A DNA stretch of 64,000 nt from Faecalispora anaeroviscerum (GCF_947568225.1 NZ_CANOOQ010000001.1:806001-870000), one strand, 5' to 3'. Positions 16,422 to 25,335 are shown, counted from the stretch's first letter. Notes: generated by a model from the letters alone, not told the origin. Numbers and translations are program-made.

Positions 16422-17176
16422 AGCAGGCTCTAAAATCTATTCTGCCCGTGGCTGTTCTGCTGGCCCTGTGGCAGGCGGCCGCCTCAGCCAAAATATGGAG
16501 CGAATATGTACTGCCAAGCCCTGAGCGGGTATTACGTGCCTTTGCTACAATGATTCAGAGCGGCGTTCTGTTTGAGCATATCTGGGTCAGTTTCTGCCGC
16601 GTACTGACAGGCTTTTCCATTGCCTTTGCGCTGGCATTTCTTCTGGGCCTTCTGGCTGGACTTCGCCCCAATTCCTCCGTGTACTATAACCATATCGTGG
16701 AGTTTTTACGCAATGTGCCGCCGCTAAGCATCATCGCTCTTTTGATTCTGTGGTTCGGCATCGGGGAAACCTCCAAGATCATTATTATCGTACTGGCCTC
16801 GTTTTTCCCGATGTTCCTGAACATCAAGAAGGGCCTCTCTTCCTGCGACCCCAAGCTGGTAGAGGTAGGGCACTCCCTGAATTTTACACAGGGGCAAATC
16901 TTTCGAAGAATCCTATTCCCCAATGCTCTGCCGGATATTTTGGTCGGCATGCGCGTGGGGATGGGATACAGCTGGCGCGCCATTATCGGCGCGGAAATGA
17001 TTGCGGCAGCCAGCGGGCTGGGGTACATGATTCTCGACGCACAGCAGATGTCCCGCTCAGACAAGGTAATCGTGGGCATTTTTGTCATCGGGATCGCGGG
17101 GTATCTTTGCGACCGGCTGTTCTCACTGGTCATCAAAAAAACGCTGCATGGGGGTGTTGACAATAGCTGGAGCTAA
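16418..17176 (+). CDS. ABC transporter permease, NitT/TauT (SsuC/TauC) type
   Basis: This 252-residue integral membrane protein has about six helices. The coupling segment EVGHSLNFTQGQIFRRILFPNALP carries the EAA-loop pattern of SsuC/TauC/NrtB permeases; the usual GW-x-x-x-x-AE region appears as YSWRAIIGAEM. ATG 16418 (MKQALKSILP) follows GGGAGGGAG and overlaps the preceding stop. Substrates of this class include sulfonates, taurine, nitrate and pyrimidine precursors; nothing here identifies which. Confidence 0.85.
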   Translation: MKQALKSILPVAVLLALWQAAASAKIWSEYVLPSPERVLRAFATMIQSGVLFEHIWVSFCRVLTGFSIAFALAFLLGLLAGLRPNSSVYYNHIVEFLRNVPPLSIIALLILWFGIGETSKIIIIVLASFFPMFLNIKKGLSSCDPKLVEVGHSLNFTQGQIFRRILFPNALPDILVGMRVGMGYSWRAIIGAEMIAAASGLGYMILDAQQMSRSDKVIVGIFVIGIAGYLCDRLFSLVIKKTLHGGVDNSWS

Positions 17177-17870
17177 GGTAGAAAACCTGTACAAAAGCTT
17201 TCAGGTAGCCGGGAAGGAACTGCCGGTACTGCAAAACCTGACAGCGGAATTTTCCGAGCAAAGCATCACCGTGATTTTAGGCAGAAGCGGCTGCGGCAAA
17301 ACGACCCTGCTGCGGATTTTGGCCGGGTTCGAGCCGTGGAACAGCGGAGAAGTCGTTACCCCGGCCAAGGAGAAAATCGGGATGGTTTTTCAGGAACCGC
17401 GGCTGATGCCGTGGCTGACCGTCTGGAAGAACATCACCTTTGGCGTGCCGAAAGAACGCCTGGATGCTGCCTCGGTTGATCGCCTGATCAGCATGACCGG
17501 GCTAACCGGGTTTGAAAAGGCATATCCGTCGCAGCTCTCTGGCGGAATGCAGCAAAGAGCCGCGCTGGCCCGGGCACTGGCCTACGACCCGGAGCTGATT
17601 TTAATGGATGAACCGTTCGCCGCGTTGGATCATTTTACTCGCGAATCCATGCAGAAGGAACTGATCCAAATTTTTTCTCAGCAGAAAAAGAGCATCATCT
17701 TCGTCACACACAGCGTGGATGAGGCTCTTTTGATCGGACAGAAAATTCTGGTGCTGAACCCGGGCGGTGCGGCACAGGAATATCTTTTGTCCCAATATCA
17801 TTATCCGAGAGATCTGCTTTCCTCTGAATTAATCGGAAGGAAAAAAGAGATTCTCAGGGCAATCCAATAA
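17148..17870 (+). CDS. ABC transporter ATP-binding protein, NitT/TauT (SsuB/TauB) type
   Basis: This roughly 240-residue ATPase has Walker A GRSGCGKTT, a Q-loop in MVFQEPRLMPWLTV, the signature LSGGMQQRAALARAL, Walker B LILMDEPFAALD and the H-loop FVTHSVDEA. The RLMPWLTVWKNI stretch is characteristic of the SsuB/TauB branch. The start is uncertain: ATG 17148, GTG 17154 or TTG 17157, all within the permease 3' end. It energises the adjacent permease. Confidence 0.88.
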   Translation: MGVLTIAGAKVENLYKSFQVAGKELPVLQNLTAEFSEQSITVILGRSGCGKTTLLRILAGFEPWNSGEVVTPAKEKIGMVFQEPRLMPWLTVWKNITFGVPKERLDAASVDRLISMTGLTGFEKAYPSQLSGGMQQRAALARALAYDPELILMDEPFAALDHFTRESMQKELIQIFSQQKKSIIFVTHSVDEALLIGQKILVLNPGGAAQEYLLSQYHYPRDLLSSELIGRKKEILRAIQ

Positions 17871-17886
17871 AAAAGGAGCAAATACA

Positions 17887-18888
17887 ATGAAACGAATCCT
17901 CTCTGTCCTTTTGTCCGCGGCAATCGCTGCGGCTTCTCTCGCAGGGTGCGCGTCCGGCGCCCAATCCAGCCAGGCCGAAACCTCTCAGCCCGTCTCTTCG
18001 GCGGCGACGGAGTTTACCGTAAAAAAAATTGGTGTTACTTATGTCAAATCCCCGCTGAACGTCCCTTCCATCGTTGAAAAAGAAAAGGGCATTTTTACAA
18101 AGGCTTTTGAAGAATATGGCCTGACCGTGGAATATTCTAATCTGACAGCCGGCCCAGAACAGACACAGGCTCTAGCCTCCGGCGATATTCAGTTTCTGTA
18201 TGCGGTGGGTGCCACCTCGGTGATTCTGTCCGCCTCCAACGGTGCGGATATTAAGATTATCAGCACTTACAGCCGTTCTCCCGAAGCCTTCCGCATATTT
18301 GCGGGCAAAGACAGCAAAATTCAGTCTGCGGCAGATTTAAAGGGAAAGAAAATTGCTGGCCCCAAGGGCACGATTCTGCATGAGCTGATGGTTGCCTACC
18401 TTGCCACCGCCGGGTTGACCGAAAAGGATGTGGAGTTTGTCTCCATGAGCATTCCGGATGCACAGGCTGCATTGGTGGGAGGCACGGTAGACTGCGCGCT
18501 GCTGGCTGGCCCGACCGCTTATAACATGGCGAAGGACGGCTATAAAATCGTCACCACCGGAAAGGGCCTTGTAGATGCTACCATCGTCGTGGCCACCAGC
18601 CAGTCTTTCTATGACAAGAACCCTTTGCTGGTTAAACGCTTTTTAGAGGCAGAGGATCAAATTCAGTCCTACATGAAAGAAAATCCTGAAGAAATTTTGA
18701 AAATAACCGCAAAGGCGACGGAACTGAGCATCGACGCGGTGAAAGAGATGTACCCCATGTATGATTTCAGCTCAGAGATTACCGACGCAGACATCGCCTC
18801 CATGAAAAAGACGGAGCAATTTATGAAAAAGAACGCAATGATCGAAAATGATGTGGATATTAATCAGCTCATTTTGAAAGTAAAATAA
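17887..18888 (+). CDS. ABC transporter substrate-binding lipoprotein, SsuA/TauA-like
   Basis: This 333-residue protein has a lipoprotein signal peptide with lipobox LAGC (Cys21) and a Ser/Thr/Gln-rich linker. A type II periplasmic-binding fold begins VKKIGVTYVKSPLNVPS. The sequence VGGTVDCALLAGP is the hinge region typical of NMT1/SsuA-like proteins. It delivers an unknown small anionic or heterocyclic ligand to the permease. AAAAGGAGC gives a good RBS, 16 bases after the ATPase stop. Confidence 0.85.
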   Translation: MKRILSVLLSAAIAAASLAGCASGAQSSQAETSQPVSSAATEFTVKKIGVTYVKSPLNVPSIVEKEKGIFTKAFEEYGLTVEYSNLTAGPEQTQALASGDIQFLYAVGATSVILSASNGADIKIISTYSRSPEAFRIFAGKDSKIQSAADLKGKKIAGPKGTILHELMVAYLATAGLTEKDVEFVSMSIPDAQAALVGGTVDCALLAGPTAYNMAKDGYKIVTTGKGLVDATIVVATSQSFYDKNPLLVKRFLEAEDQIQSYMKENPEEILKITAKATELSIDAVKEMYPMYDFSSEITDADIASMKKTEQFMKKNAMIENDVDINQLILKVK

Positions 18889-18925
18889 GGATTGATTAGA
18901 AGGTTCTTCAGGCCGGAATGGAACA

Positions 18926-18984
18926 AAGCCCCCAATTGTTAGACAGTACCATGTACTGAATAACGTTGAGGGCTTCTTTTTCTG
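18926..18984 (+). terminator. Long bipartite terminator closing the transporter operon
   Basis: AAGCCCCCAA pairs with TTGAGGGCTT. Within it CAGTAC and GTACTG pair around a CAT loop, and a T-rich tract (CTTTTTCTG) follows. It ends about 70 bases before the sipL-like gene. Confidence 0.75.
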
Positions 18985-18994
18985 TTTTGATTTA

Positions 18995-19020
18995 GCATAT
19001 CCGGGACAGGATGCGAATAG
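18995..19020 (+). promoter_or_regulatory. Possible sigma-E-like sporulation promoter upstream of sipL-like gene
   Basis: GCATAT at 18995-19000 and CGAATAG at 19014-19020, 13 bases apart, loosely resemble mother-cell sigma-E boxes (CATATT and CATACAAT). No sigma-A promoter is evident. sipL and spoIVA belong to the sigma-E regulon in other spore formers, but the match is weak. Confidence 0.25.
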
Positions 19021-19055
19021 AAATTAGGTAGAAACAGGAAAAGGAGAGAAACTCT

Positions 19056-20594
19056 ATGGAGTATACACTCAACCGGCAGTCCATCTGCGCAAGTGAGATC
19101 ATATTTGACGGCTGCCAGGAACAGCCGATCGACCTGGATTTCAGCCTTCCTGATTATTGCCCGGATATTCAACGCATCCTGAAATGCCAGGTTTGCCCCC
19201 GCATTACCAGCAGGAGCATCATCGGGGATCACCTGGAAATAGAGGGCTCTGCAGCGATTAAGGTAATCTATCTGGATTCCGGCGGTGGCTGTATCCGGTG
19301 CTGTGAAAATGTCAAACCGTTTTCTGCATCAATCCCGCTGAAAAAGCAGGCCGATAACGCTGTGATATTTACCAGCTCGCGTGTGGAATACATCAACTGC
19401 CGGGCGACAAGCCCGCGCCGTTTGGATATTCACGGGGCATTTTCCATTTGCGCCAAGGTAGCCGAAAAGGTAAACAATGACTTCGTAAGCAATATTGAAG
19501 GGGAAGATGTTCAGCAAAAGCAGGAGCAAATCCCGGCCAGTCAGGTGACGTCGATTGCGCAGCAGCAGTTTTCTGTTTCTGAGGTGTTGGAGATCAGCGA
19601 CAGCAAGCCGCCGGCCAATACAATCATTCGCTCCGGCGCCACGGCAAATATTTCGGATTACAAGGTGGTTTCCGGCAAGCTGATTGTTAAGGGAGAAGTG
19701 AGCGTTAAGCTTTTGTATGCTCCCGAATCGGACGATATGCTTCCCGAGGCGATGGAATACGTGATTCCATACAGCCAAATGGTGGATGGCGACGGGTTGG
19801 AGGAGGGGAACGTCTGCGATGTCAGCGTCAATGTGCTGAGCAATGACCTACAAATCAAAAGTGACTCATCCGGAGAAAACACACTGTTTGAAGCCGAAAT
19901 CCGCCTGGCTGCCAACCTGATGGCATACGAAGACACCGAAATCGCCATTGTAACGGACGCCTATTCCACTCAGTTTGACCTGGAAACCCAGGCGCAATCG
20001 AAACCGGTCTTCCGGCTGATCGAGATGATCAGCGATTCTGTTACGCAAAAGAACAGCTTCGACATCGGCGAAGGCGGAATCACAAAGGTTATCGATGTTT
20101 GGAATGAAATCAGCAGTGTTTCCGCAGAGGAAGAAGAGAACCAAATTCGTTTTACCGGTAAGCTGAATCTGTGTATTCTCGCACTCAACGCACAGGAAAA
20201 GCCTTTCTATTTTGAACGGGTCGTCGATTTCACCGGCAGCCATGAGTGGCGCAAAAAAGAGGGTGGAGTTTTCTGTGCTCCCCGGGTAGAGGTCAGCAAT
20301 ATCAGCTTCCGTATTACCGGCGGCACAGGCATTGAGGTAAAAGCCGAGCTGAAGCTGACCGCCGCCGTGTTCCAATCCAGCAGCCACAGAATGATTGCAG
20401 GTGCAAGCGCAGACGAAACCAAAACGCGCAAAAAAGATACCTCTGCTGCTTTGACCATCTATTTTGCAGACGCGGGAGAAAGCCTTTGGGAGATTGCCCG
20501 CCGCTACTGCACGTCGGTCTCTGCAATTCAGAAAGAAAATGAGCTGGAGGAAGATTTTGCTGAGAATAGGGGGATGCTTTTAATACCAATGTAA
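19056..20594 (+). CDS. SipL-like spore coat morphogenetic protein (DUF3794/SPOCS domains plus LysM)
   Basis: This 512-residue protein begins with a DUF3794/SPOCS-type region (EIIFDGCQEQPIDLDFSLPDYCPDI) and has at least two further such beta-rich repeats (about 170-300 and 320-440). It ends with a LysM domain (FADAGESLWEIARRYCTS). In Clostridioides difficile, SipL binds SpoIVA through its LysM domain to attach the coat to the forespore. Direct adjacency to spoIVA supports the assignment. The start has a GGAGAGAAAC RBS. Confidence 0.82.
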   Translation: MEYTLNRQSICASEIIFDGCQEQPIDLDFSLPDYCPDIQRILKCQVCPRITSRSIIGDHLEIEGSAAIKVIYLDSGGGCIRCCENVKPFSASIPLKKQADNAVIFTSSRVEYINCRATSPRRLDIHGAFSICAKVAEKVNNDFVSNIEGEDVQQKQEQIPASQVTSIAQQQFSVSEVLEISDSKPPANTIIRSGATANISDYKVVSGKLIVKGEVSVKLLYAPESDDMLPEAMEYVIPYSQMVDGDGLEEGNVCDVSVNVLSNDLQIKSDSSGENTLFEAEIRLAANLMAYEDTEIAIVTDAYSTQFDLETQAQSKPVFRLIEMISDSVTQKNSFDIGEGGITKVIDVWNEISSVSAEEEENQIRFTGKLNLCILALNAQEKPFYFERVVDFTGSHEWRKKEGGVFCAPRVEVSNISFRITGGTGIEVKAELKLTAAVFQSSSHRMIAGASADETKTRKKDTSAALTIYFADAGESLWEIARRYCTSVSAIQKENELEEDFAENRGMLLIPM

Positions 20595-20636
20595 GCGATC
20601 CCAAAAATAAAATTCTCTGCCTGAGGGGGAGGTAAA

Positions 20637-22115
20637 ATGGAAGAGCGCAATATTTATCAAGATATTTCGGAACGCACCAACGGTGATATTTATATTGGTG
20701 TGGTCGGTCCGGTTCGCACGGGCAAATCTACCTTTATCAAAAAATTCATGGATACCATCGTAATCCCCAATATGGACGAAAACAGCCGGCGTGATCGCGC
20801 GATTGATGAAATGCCTCAGTCTGCCGCGGGCCGCACTATTATGACGACGGAACCCAAGTTTATTCCGGAGCAGGCGGTTACCGTACATATTGACGACAGC
20901 GCGACGTTCCGCGTGCGCATGATCGACTGTGTGGGGTACATCGTTCCCAGCGCGCTGGGGTATATTGAAAATGATCTGCCACGCATGATTCGCACCCCAT
21001 GGTACGACGAGCCGATCCCCTTCAATATGGCGGCGGAAATCGGCACGCAAAAGGTGATTACGGAGCATTCCACGATCGGGCTGCTCATCACAACAGACGG
21101 CAGCATCAGCGAAATTCCCCGGGAAGAGTATGAAGAGGCGGAAGAGCGTGTCGTTTCGGAGCTCAAAGAGATCAAAAAGCCCTTCATCATGCTTCTGAAC
21201 TGCACAAATCCTACCGCGCCGGAGTCTCAAGCTCTGGCGGAAAACATGCAGAAAAAATATAAGGTTCCCGTGCAGCCGGTCAACTGCCTCGAACTGAACG
21301 AAAAGGAAATCCGCGAGGTTCTGGCAAAGATTTTGTTTGAGTTCCCGGTCAAAGAGATCAAAATTGAAATGCCGCATTGGCTTTCCACACTCGACAAGAA
21401 ACATTGGCTGCGCTCTGCGATCTTCCAGATCATTCAGCAGTCCGCCACGAAAATCTCTCGCATCCGCGAGGTTGGCGGCCTGGTGGACGATGTTTCGAAA
21501 TGTGAGCATGTCAGCGCCGCACAAACCCTTTCCGTTGATCTGGGAACCGGCTGTGCCAGAGTTGGAATCCAGCTGAAAACCGACCTGTTCTACCGTATTC
21601 TCGGCGAGCAGACGGGGCTGGAGCTTCACAACGAGGGCGAACTGCTTTCGTCTGTTCTGGAGCTGGCAAGGATTAAGATGGAGTATGATAAAATTCGCGA
21701 CGCCTACCAGGATGTTCTGGATACCGGCTACGGAATCGTGATGCCGACGATTGACGAACTGAGTCTGGAAGAGCCGGAAATCATCAAGCAGGGCGGCAAA
21801 TACGGCATCCGCCTCAAAGCAGCCGCACCTTCGGTTCATATGATCCGCACCAGAATCACAACCGAGCTGACACCCATCGTAGGCTCCGAGCAGCAATCCG
21901 AAGAGCTTGTCATGTACATGATGAAGGAGTTTGAGGAAAGCCCCGGAAAAATCTGGGAGTCGAATATTTTCGGCAAATCCCTGCATGAGCTGGTCAACGA
22001 GGGAATGCATAACAAGCTGTACCGCATGCCGGCCGACGCGCGTGACAAGATGAAGGAAACGATCGAACGAATTATCAACGACGGCTGCAACGGACTCATT
22101 TGCATCATTCTATAA
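20637..22115 (+). CDS. spoIVA: Stage IV sporulation protein A (coat basement ATPase)
   Basis: This 492-residue protein has the family length. The N-terminal ATPase domain has Walker A GPVRTGKST, then a middle domain and a C-terminal domain ending NDGCNGLICIIL. SpoIVA polymerises with ATP hydrolysis on the forespore surface, anchored by SpoVM, as the coat platform. It lies 42 bases after the sipL-like gene, with a GGGGGAGG RBS, so the two probably form one mother-cell operon. Confidence 0.97.
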   Translation: MEERNIYQDISERTNGDIYIGVVGPVRTGKSTFIKKFMDTIVIPNMDENSRRDRAIDEMPQSAAGRTIMTTEPKFIPEQAVTVHIDDSATFRVRMIDCVGYIVPSALGYIENDLPRMIRTPWYDEPIPFNMAAEIGTQKVITEHSTIGLLITTDGSISEIPREEYEEAEERVVSELKEIKKPFIMLLNCTNPTAPESQALAENMQKKYKVPVQPVNCLELNEKEIREVLAKILFEFPVKEIKIEMPHWLSTLDKKHWLRSAIFQIIQQSATKISRIREVGGLVDDVSKCEHVSAAQTLSVDLGTGCARVGIQLKTDLFYRILGEQTGLELHNEGELLSSVLELARIKMEYDKIRDAYQDVLDTGYGIVMPTIDELSLEEPEIIKQGGKYGIRLKAAAPSVHMIRTRITTELTPIVGSEQQSEELVMYMMKEFEESPGKIWESNIFGKSLHELVNEGMHNKLYRMPADARDKMKETIERIINDGCNGLICIIL

Positions 22116-22173
22116 CGCAACGCGATCACTTCGCTCCCGAGGAGCGAGTTGATTCATTTCACCCCAAACAGAG

Positions 22174-22226
22174 AAAACCGCGCTTTGCTTTGGTCATCAT
22201 CAGGCCAAAGCAAAGCGCGGTTTTTC
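22174..22226. terminator. Bidirectional terminator between spoIVA and the nitroreductase gene
   Basis: AAAACCGCGCTTTGCTTTGG pairs perfectly with its complement across an 11-base loop, with A- and T-runs on the two sides. It serves convergent spoIVA and nitroreductase transcripts. Confidence 0.9.
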
Positions 22227-22312
22227 TTTGTTATTTTGCAGCCATACACCACAACAAAATGCCAGTTTCTTTATCCCCTGTCAAAGCAAGGGAAGAAAAC
22301 TTGACGACGGTA

Positions 22313-22840
22313 TTATCCCTGAAAGGTGTGGTAAAATACCGTTTTGGAAAGCTCGAAGCGGTCGTTATGCAGCCTGCTGGGCTTTGCGTCTTCACGGGGA
22401 TAGCCCATCATCAGAATCGCAGTGGGAACAAACGCTTCGGGAATATGGAACTCCCGGCGCACCGCCTTCGGATCAAAATGCATCACCCAGGTGGAGCCGA
22501 TCCCCAGCTCCTGGGCCGCAAGTATCATGTGTGTTCCGACAATGCCCATATCGACCTCGCCGCTGTCGGCGTTGTCGAACTCTGCACGCTTCCAGCTTGC
22601 CTCTTTTTCATAGCATACCACAAGAGCCAGGGTCTGCTGAAAACGGAACGGGCAGCACGCGGTCAGGCGTTCCATTTCCTCGGGAGTATTCAGCACCAGA
22701 ATTCTCTGCGGCTGATTGTTATGTGCGGTGGGAGCGATTCGGCCCGCCTCTAAAATCAAATTCAGCTTGTCCTGTTCCACAGGCCTCTCGCTGAATTTCC
22801 GAAGGGAATATCTGTCCTTGGCGAGTTCTAAAAAATTCAT
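22313..22840 (-). CDS. Nitroreductase family protein (FMN oxidoreductase)
   Basis: This 175-residue protein has the nitroreductase fold: DRYSLRKFSERPV at the N terminus for FMN phosphate binding, AGRIAPTAHNNQP, and a C-terminal ILMMGYP. Such enzymes reduce nitro compounds, quinones or flavins with NAD(P)H; substrate is unknown. ATG 22840 follows an ideal AGGAGG, so the longer upstream frame to 22987 is not used. It is monocistronic, convergent with spoIVA. Confidence 0.9.
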   Translation of the reverse strand: MNFLELAKDRYSLRKFSERPVEQDKLNLILEAGRIAPTAHNNQPQRILVLNTPEEMERLTACCPFRFQQTLALVVCYEKEASWKRAEFDNADSGEVDMGIVGTHMILAAQELGIGSTWVMHFDPKAVRREFHIPEAFVPTAILMMGYPREDAKPSRLHNDRFELSKTVFYHTFQG

Positions 22841-22981
22841 ATTATAGCCTCCTATTTTAAAAAGGGTTTCGTTGCTTTTAATCCAAATGACTTTGGCACT
22901 TTTTATAACAATTATATCCCGTTTCTTTTGGAGATGCAAGAATCCCCGTTTCTTTTTGGTGCTTCTGCCATATGAGTTTTC

Positions 22982-23010
22982 TTGCATTTAAAGAACTAGG
23001 ACGCTATAAT
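22982..23010 (+). promoter_or_regulatory. Sigma-A promoter of nfnAB
   Basis: TTGCAT (22982-22987) and TATAAT (23005-23010) are 17 bases apart. A TTGTTAAAAGG sequence just downstream resembles one half of a Rex operator (TTGTTAA); the other half is poor. Confidence 0.7.
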
Positions 23011-23102
23011 AGAGTTGTTAAAAGGATATCTTTTGCAATCATTGCCATACGCACTGTGGCTCACATTGCACTGGTCAATACTCTATAAAAGGAAGTGGCA
23101 GA

Positions 23103-23951
23103 ATGTTCCCAATCTTAAAAAAGCGTAGACTAAACGATTCTATGACTTTAATGGAAGTAGGCGCTCCGTTTATCGCAAAAAAAGCGAAAGCCGGGCAGTT
23201 TATCATCCTGCGCGTCAATGAATACGGTGAAAGAATTCCGCTGACTATTGCTGATTACGACCGTGAAAAGGGTACGATTACCATCATTTTTCAGAAGGTT
23301 GGTAAAACCACTCTGCTGCTGGATCAGTTGGAGGAAGGGGACAATATTCTGGATTTCATTGGGCCTCTCGGCACAGCCTCTCATTTGGAGGGCTACAAGA
23401 AAGCTGCGGTGATTGGCGGCGGCGCAGGCTGCGCGATTGCGTACCCGCAGGCGAAGGCCCTGCATGAAATGGGCGCCCATGTCGATATGATCGCCGGTTT
23501 TCGCAGTCAGGATATTATCATTCTTGAGGATGAAATGCGCGCGGCCAGCAACAATCTGTTTCTGATGACCGACGATGGCTCGAACGGAAATAAAGGTTTT
23601 GTTACCGATGCTTTGAAAGCGCAGATCGAAGCCGGAGCCAATTACGATCTGGTTGTCGCGATTGGTCCGCTGCCCATGATGCGGGCCGTCAGCAATTTGA
23701 CAAAGCCTTACGGCATCAAGACAATCATCAGCATGAATCCGATTATGATCGACGGCACCGGCATGTGTGGCGGCTGCCGTGTAACGGTAGGCGGAGAAAC
23801 CAAATTCGCTTGTGTGGACGGCCCGGACTTTGACGGTCATCTGGTGGATTTTGACGAAGCAATCCTTCGCACCAGAACTTACAGGGAAGAGGAAGCGAGC
23901 GCGACCCGCGACTATAACTGTCATCTGATGGAGGGTGCAAAGAATGGCTAA
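23103..23951 (+). CDS. nfnA: NfnA-type NAD-dependent ferredoxin:NADP oxidoreductase subunit alpha (sulfide dehydrogenase beta-like)
   Basis: This 282-residue protein has an FAD-binding barrel (AGQFIILRVNEYGERIPLT), an NAD-binding domain (AVIGGGAGCAIAYPQ) and C-terminal 2Fe-2S cysteines (GMCGGCRV and later FACVDGPDF). With NfnB it forms the flavin-bifurcating complex that links reduced ferredoxin and NADH to NADPH in anaerobes. The stop overlaps the nfnB start by 8 bases. SudB or dihydroorotate dehydrogenase electron-transfer subunits are the alternatives; the downstream partner favours Nfn. Confidence 0.88.
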   Translation: MFPILKKRRLNDSMTLMEVGAPFIAKKAKAGQFIILRVNEYGERIPLTIADYDREKGTITIIFQKVGKTTLLLDQLEEGDNILDFIGPLGTASHLEGYKKAAVIGGGAGCAIAYPQAKALHEMGAHVDMIAGFRSQDIIILEDEMRAASNNLFLMTDDGSNGNKGFVTDALKAQIEAGANYDLVVAIGPLPMMRAVSNLTKPYGIKTIISMNPIMIDGTGMCGGCRVTVGGETKFACVDGPDFDGHLVDFDEAILRTRTYREEEASATRDYNCHLMEGAKNG

Positions 23952-25335
23952 CATGAATCCGAAAAAAACACCGATGCCGGAGCAGGATCCGCTGGTGCGT
24001 AATCATAATTTTGAAGAGGTTACTCTCGGCTACACGGACGAAATGGCTTTGGAAGAAGCGCAGCGCTGCCTACAGTGTAAGAACAAGCCTTGTGTCAGTG
24101 GATGTCCCGTGAATATCCAAATTCCTGAATTCATCCGCTGCATTACAGAGGGTGACCTGGAGCAAGCCTATCACGTGATTACTTCTACAAGCTCTCTGCC
24201 CGCTGTATGCGGCCGTGTTTGCCCTCAGGAAACACAATGTGAAGCTAAATGCGTGCGCGGCATCAAGCACGAGCCGGTCGGAATCGGCCGCCTTGAGCGC
24301 TATGTTGCCGACTGGTACATGAATAATCGGGAGAGAAAACCCGTAAAAACAGAGCGAAACGGACATAAGGTTGCCATCATCGGTGCCGGCCCCGCAGGCC
24401 TGACCTGCGCTGGCGACCTGAACGCGCTGGGCTATTCCGTCACCGTGTTCGAGGCTTTGCATATCGCGGGCGGCGTGCTGATGTACGGCATCCCACAGTT
24501 TCGTCTGCCAAAAGAAATTGTGCAGAAGGAAATCGACCTGCTGAAATCCAATGGAGTAACCATCGAAACCGATATGGTAATCGGCAAGGTTCTTTCTGTG
24601 GACGAGCTGTTCGAAATGGGCTTTGAGTCCATCTTTATCGGCTCCGGAGCCGGACTGCCGAGCTTTATGAAAATCCCGGGCGAGGGCCTTGTCGGCGTAT
24701 ATTCCGCCAACGAGTTTTTAACCCGTATTAATCTGATGAAGGCGTATAAAGAGGGATATGATACTCCCATCGTTCGCCCGAAGAATGTTGCCGTGTGCGG
24801 CGGCGGAAACGTTGCGATGGATGCAGCCCGCAGTGCGAAGCGTCTGGGAGCCGAAAACGTATACATTGTATATCGCCGTGCAGAGGAGCAGATGCCTGCC
24901 CGCCGCGAAGAAATCCACCATGCCAAGGAAGAAGAGATCGACTTCCGTCTGCTGACCAATCCGGTTGCTGTTCATGGCGATGAAAATGGCAGAGTGACCG
25001 AAATCGAGTGCATCCGTATGGAGCTTGGCGAGCCTGATGCAAGCGGCCGCCGCAAACCGGTGGAGATGGAAGGCTCAAATTTCCGCATTCCCGTGGACTG
25101 CGTTGTTATGGCCATCGGCAATTCGCCGAACCCGCTGCTCCAGAGAACGACGGAGGGTCTTGAGACAAACCGTCATGGTTGCCTGATTGTCAATGAAGAA
25201 ACGCTGGAAACCACCCGAAAGGGTGTATTCGCTGGCGGAGACGCGGTTACTGGCGCGGCCACCGTTATTTTGGCGATGGGTGAGGGCAAACACGCCGCAC
25301 AGTCTATCGACGAGTACATCAAAAACAAAAAGTAA
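23944..25335 (+). CDS. nfnB: NfnB-type NADPH-binding subunit (GltD-like, glutamate synthase small-chain family)
   Basis: This 463-residue protein has N-terminal 4Fe-4S ligands CLQCKNKPCVSGCP and CGRVCPQETQCEAKC. FAD-binding GAGPAGLTCAGDL and NADPH-binding CGGGNVAMDAARSAKR follow, and the C terminus has GVFAGGDAVTG. It is the NADPH site of the bifurcating Nfn complex. GltD of glutamate synthase is a homologue, but no gltB is nearby and nfnA overlaps it. I chose ATG 23944 over 23935 because it fits the family N terminus. Confidence 0.9.
   Translation: MANMNPKKTPMPEQDPLVRNHNFEEVTLGYTDEMALEEAQRCLQCKNKPCVSGCPVNIQIPEFIRCITEGDLEQAYHVITSTSSLPAVCGRVCPQETQCEAKCVRGIKHEPVGIGRLERYVADWYMNNRERKPVKTERNGHKVAIIGAGPAGLTCAGDLNALGYSVTVFEALHIAGGVLMYGIPQFRLPKEIVQKEIDLLKSNGVTIETDMVIGKVLSVDELFEMGFESIFIGSGAGLPSFMKIPGEGLVGVYSANEFLTRINLMKAYKEGYDTPIVRPKNVAVCGGGNVAMDAARSAKRLGAENVYIVYRRAEEQMPARREEIHHAKEEEIDFRLLTNPVAVHGDENGRVTEIECIRMELGEPDASGRRKPVEMEGSNFRIPVDCVVMAIGNSPNPLLQRTTEGLETNRHGCLIVNEETLETTRKGVFAGGDAVTGAATVILAMGEGKHAAQSIDEYIKNKK

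Noticed and set aside
20580..22010. 476-codon open frame on the minus strand opposite spoIVA
   Set aside because: Long only because of codon bias in spoIVA; the predicted protein is His/Arg/Phe-rich with no family resemblance.
22100..22753. 217-codon plus-strand frame after spoIVA
   Set aside because: It runs through the terminator and is antisense to the nitroreductase gene.
23944..25335. Glutamate synthase small subunit (gltD)
   Set aside because: No large subunit is nearby and the overlapping upstream gene is an NfnA-type flavoprotein.
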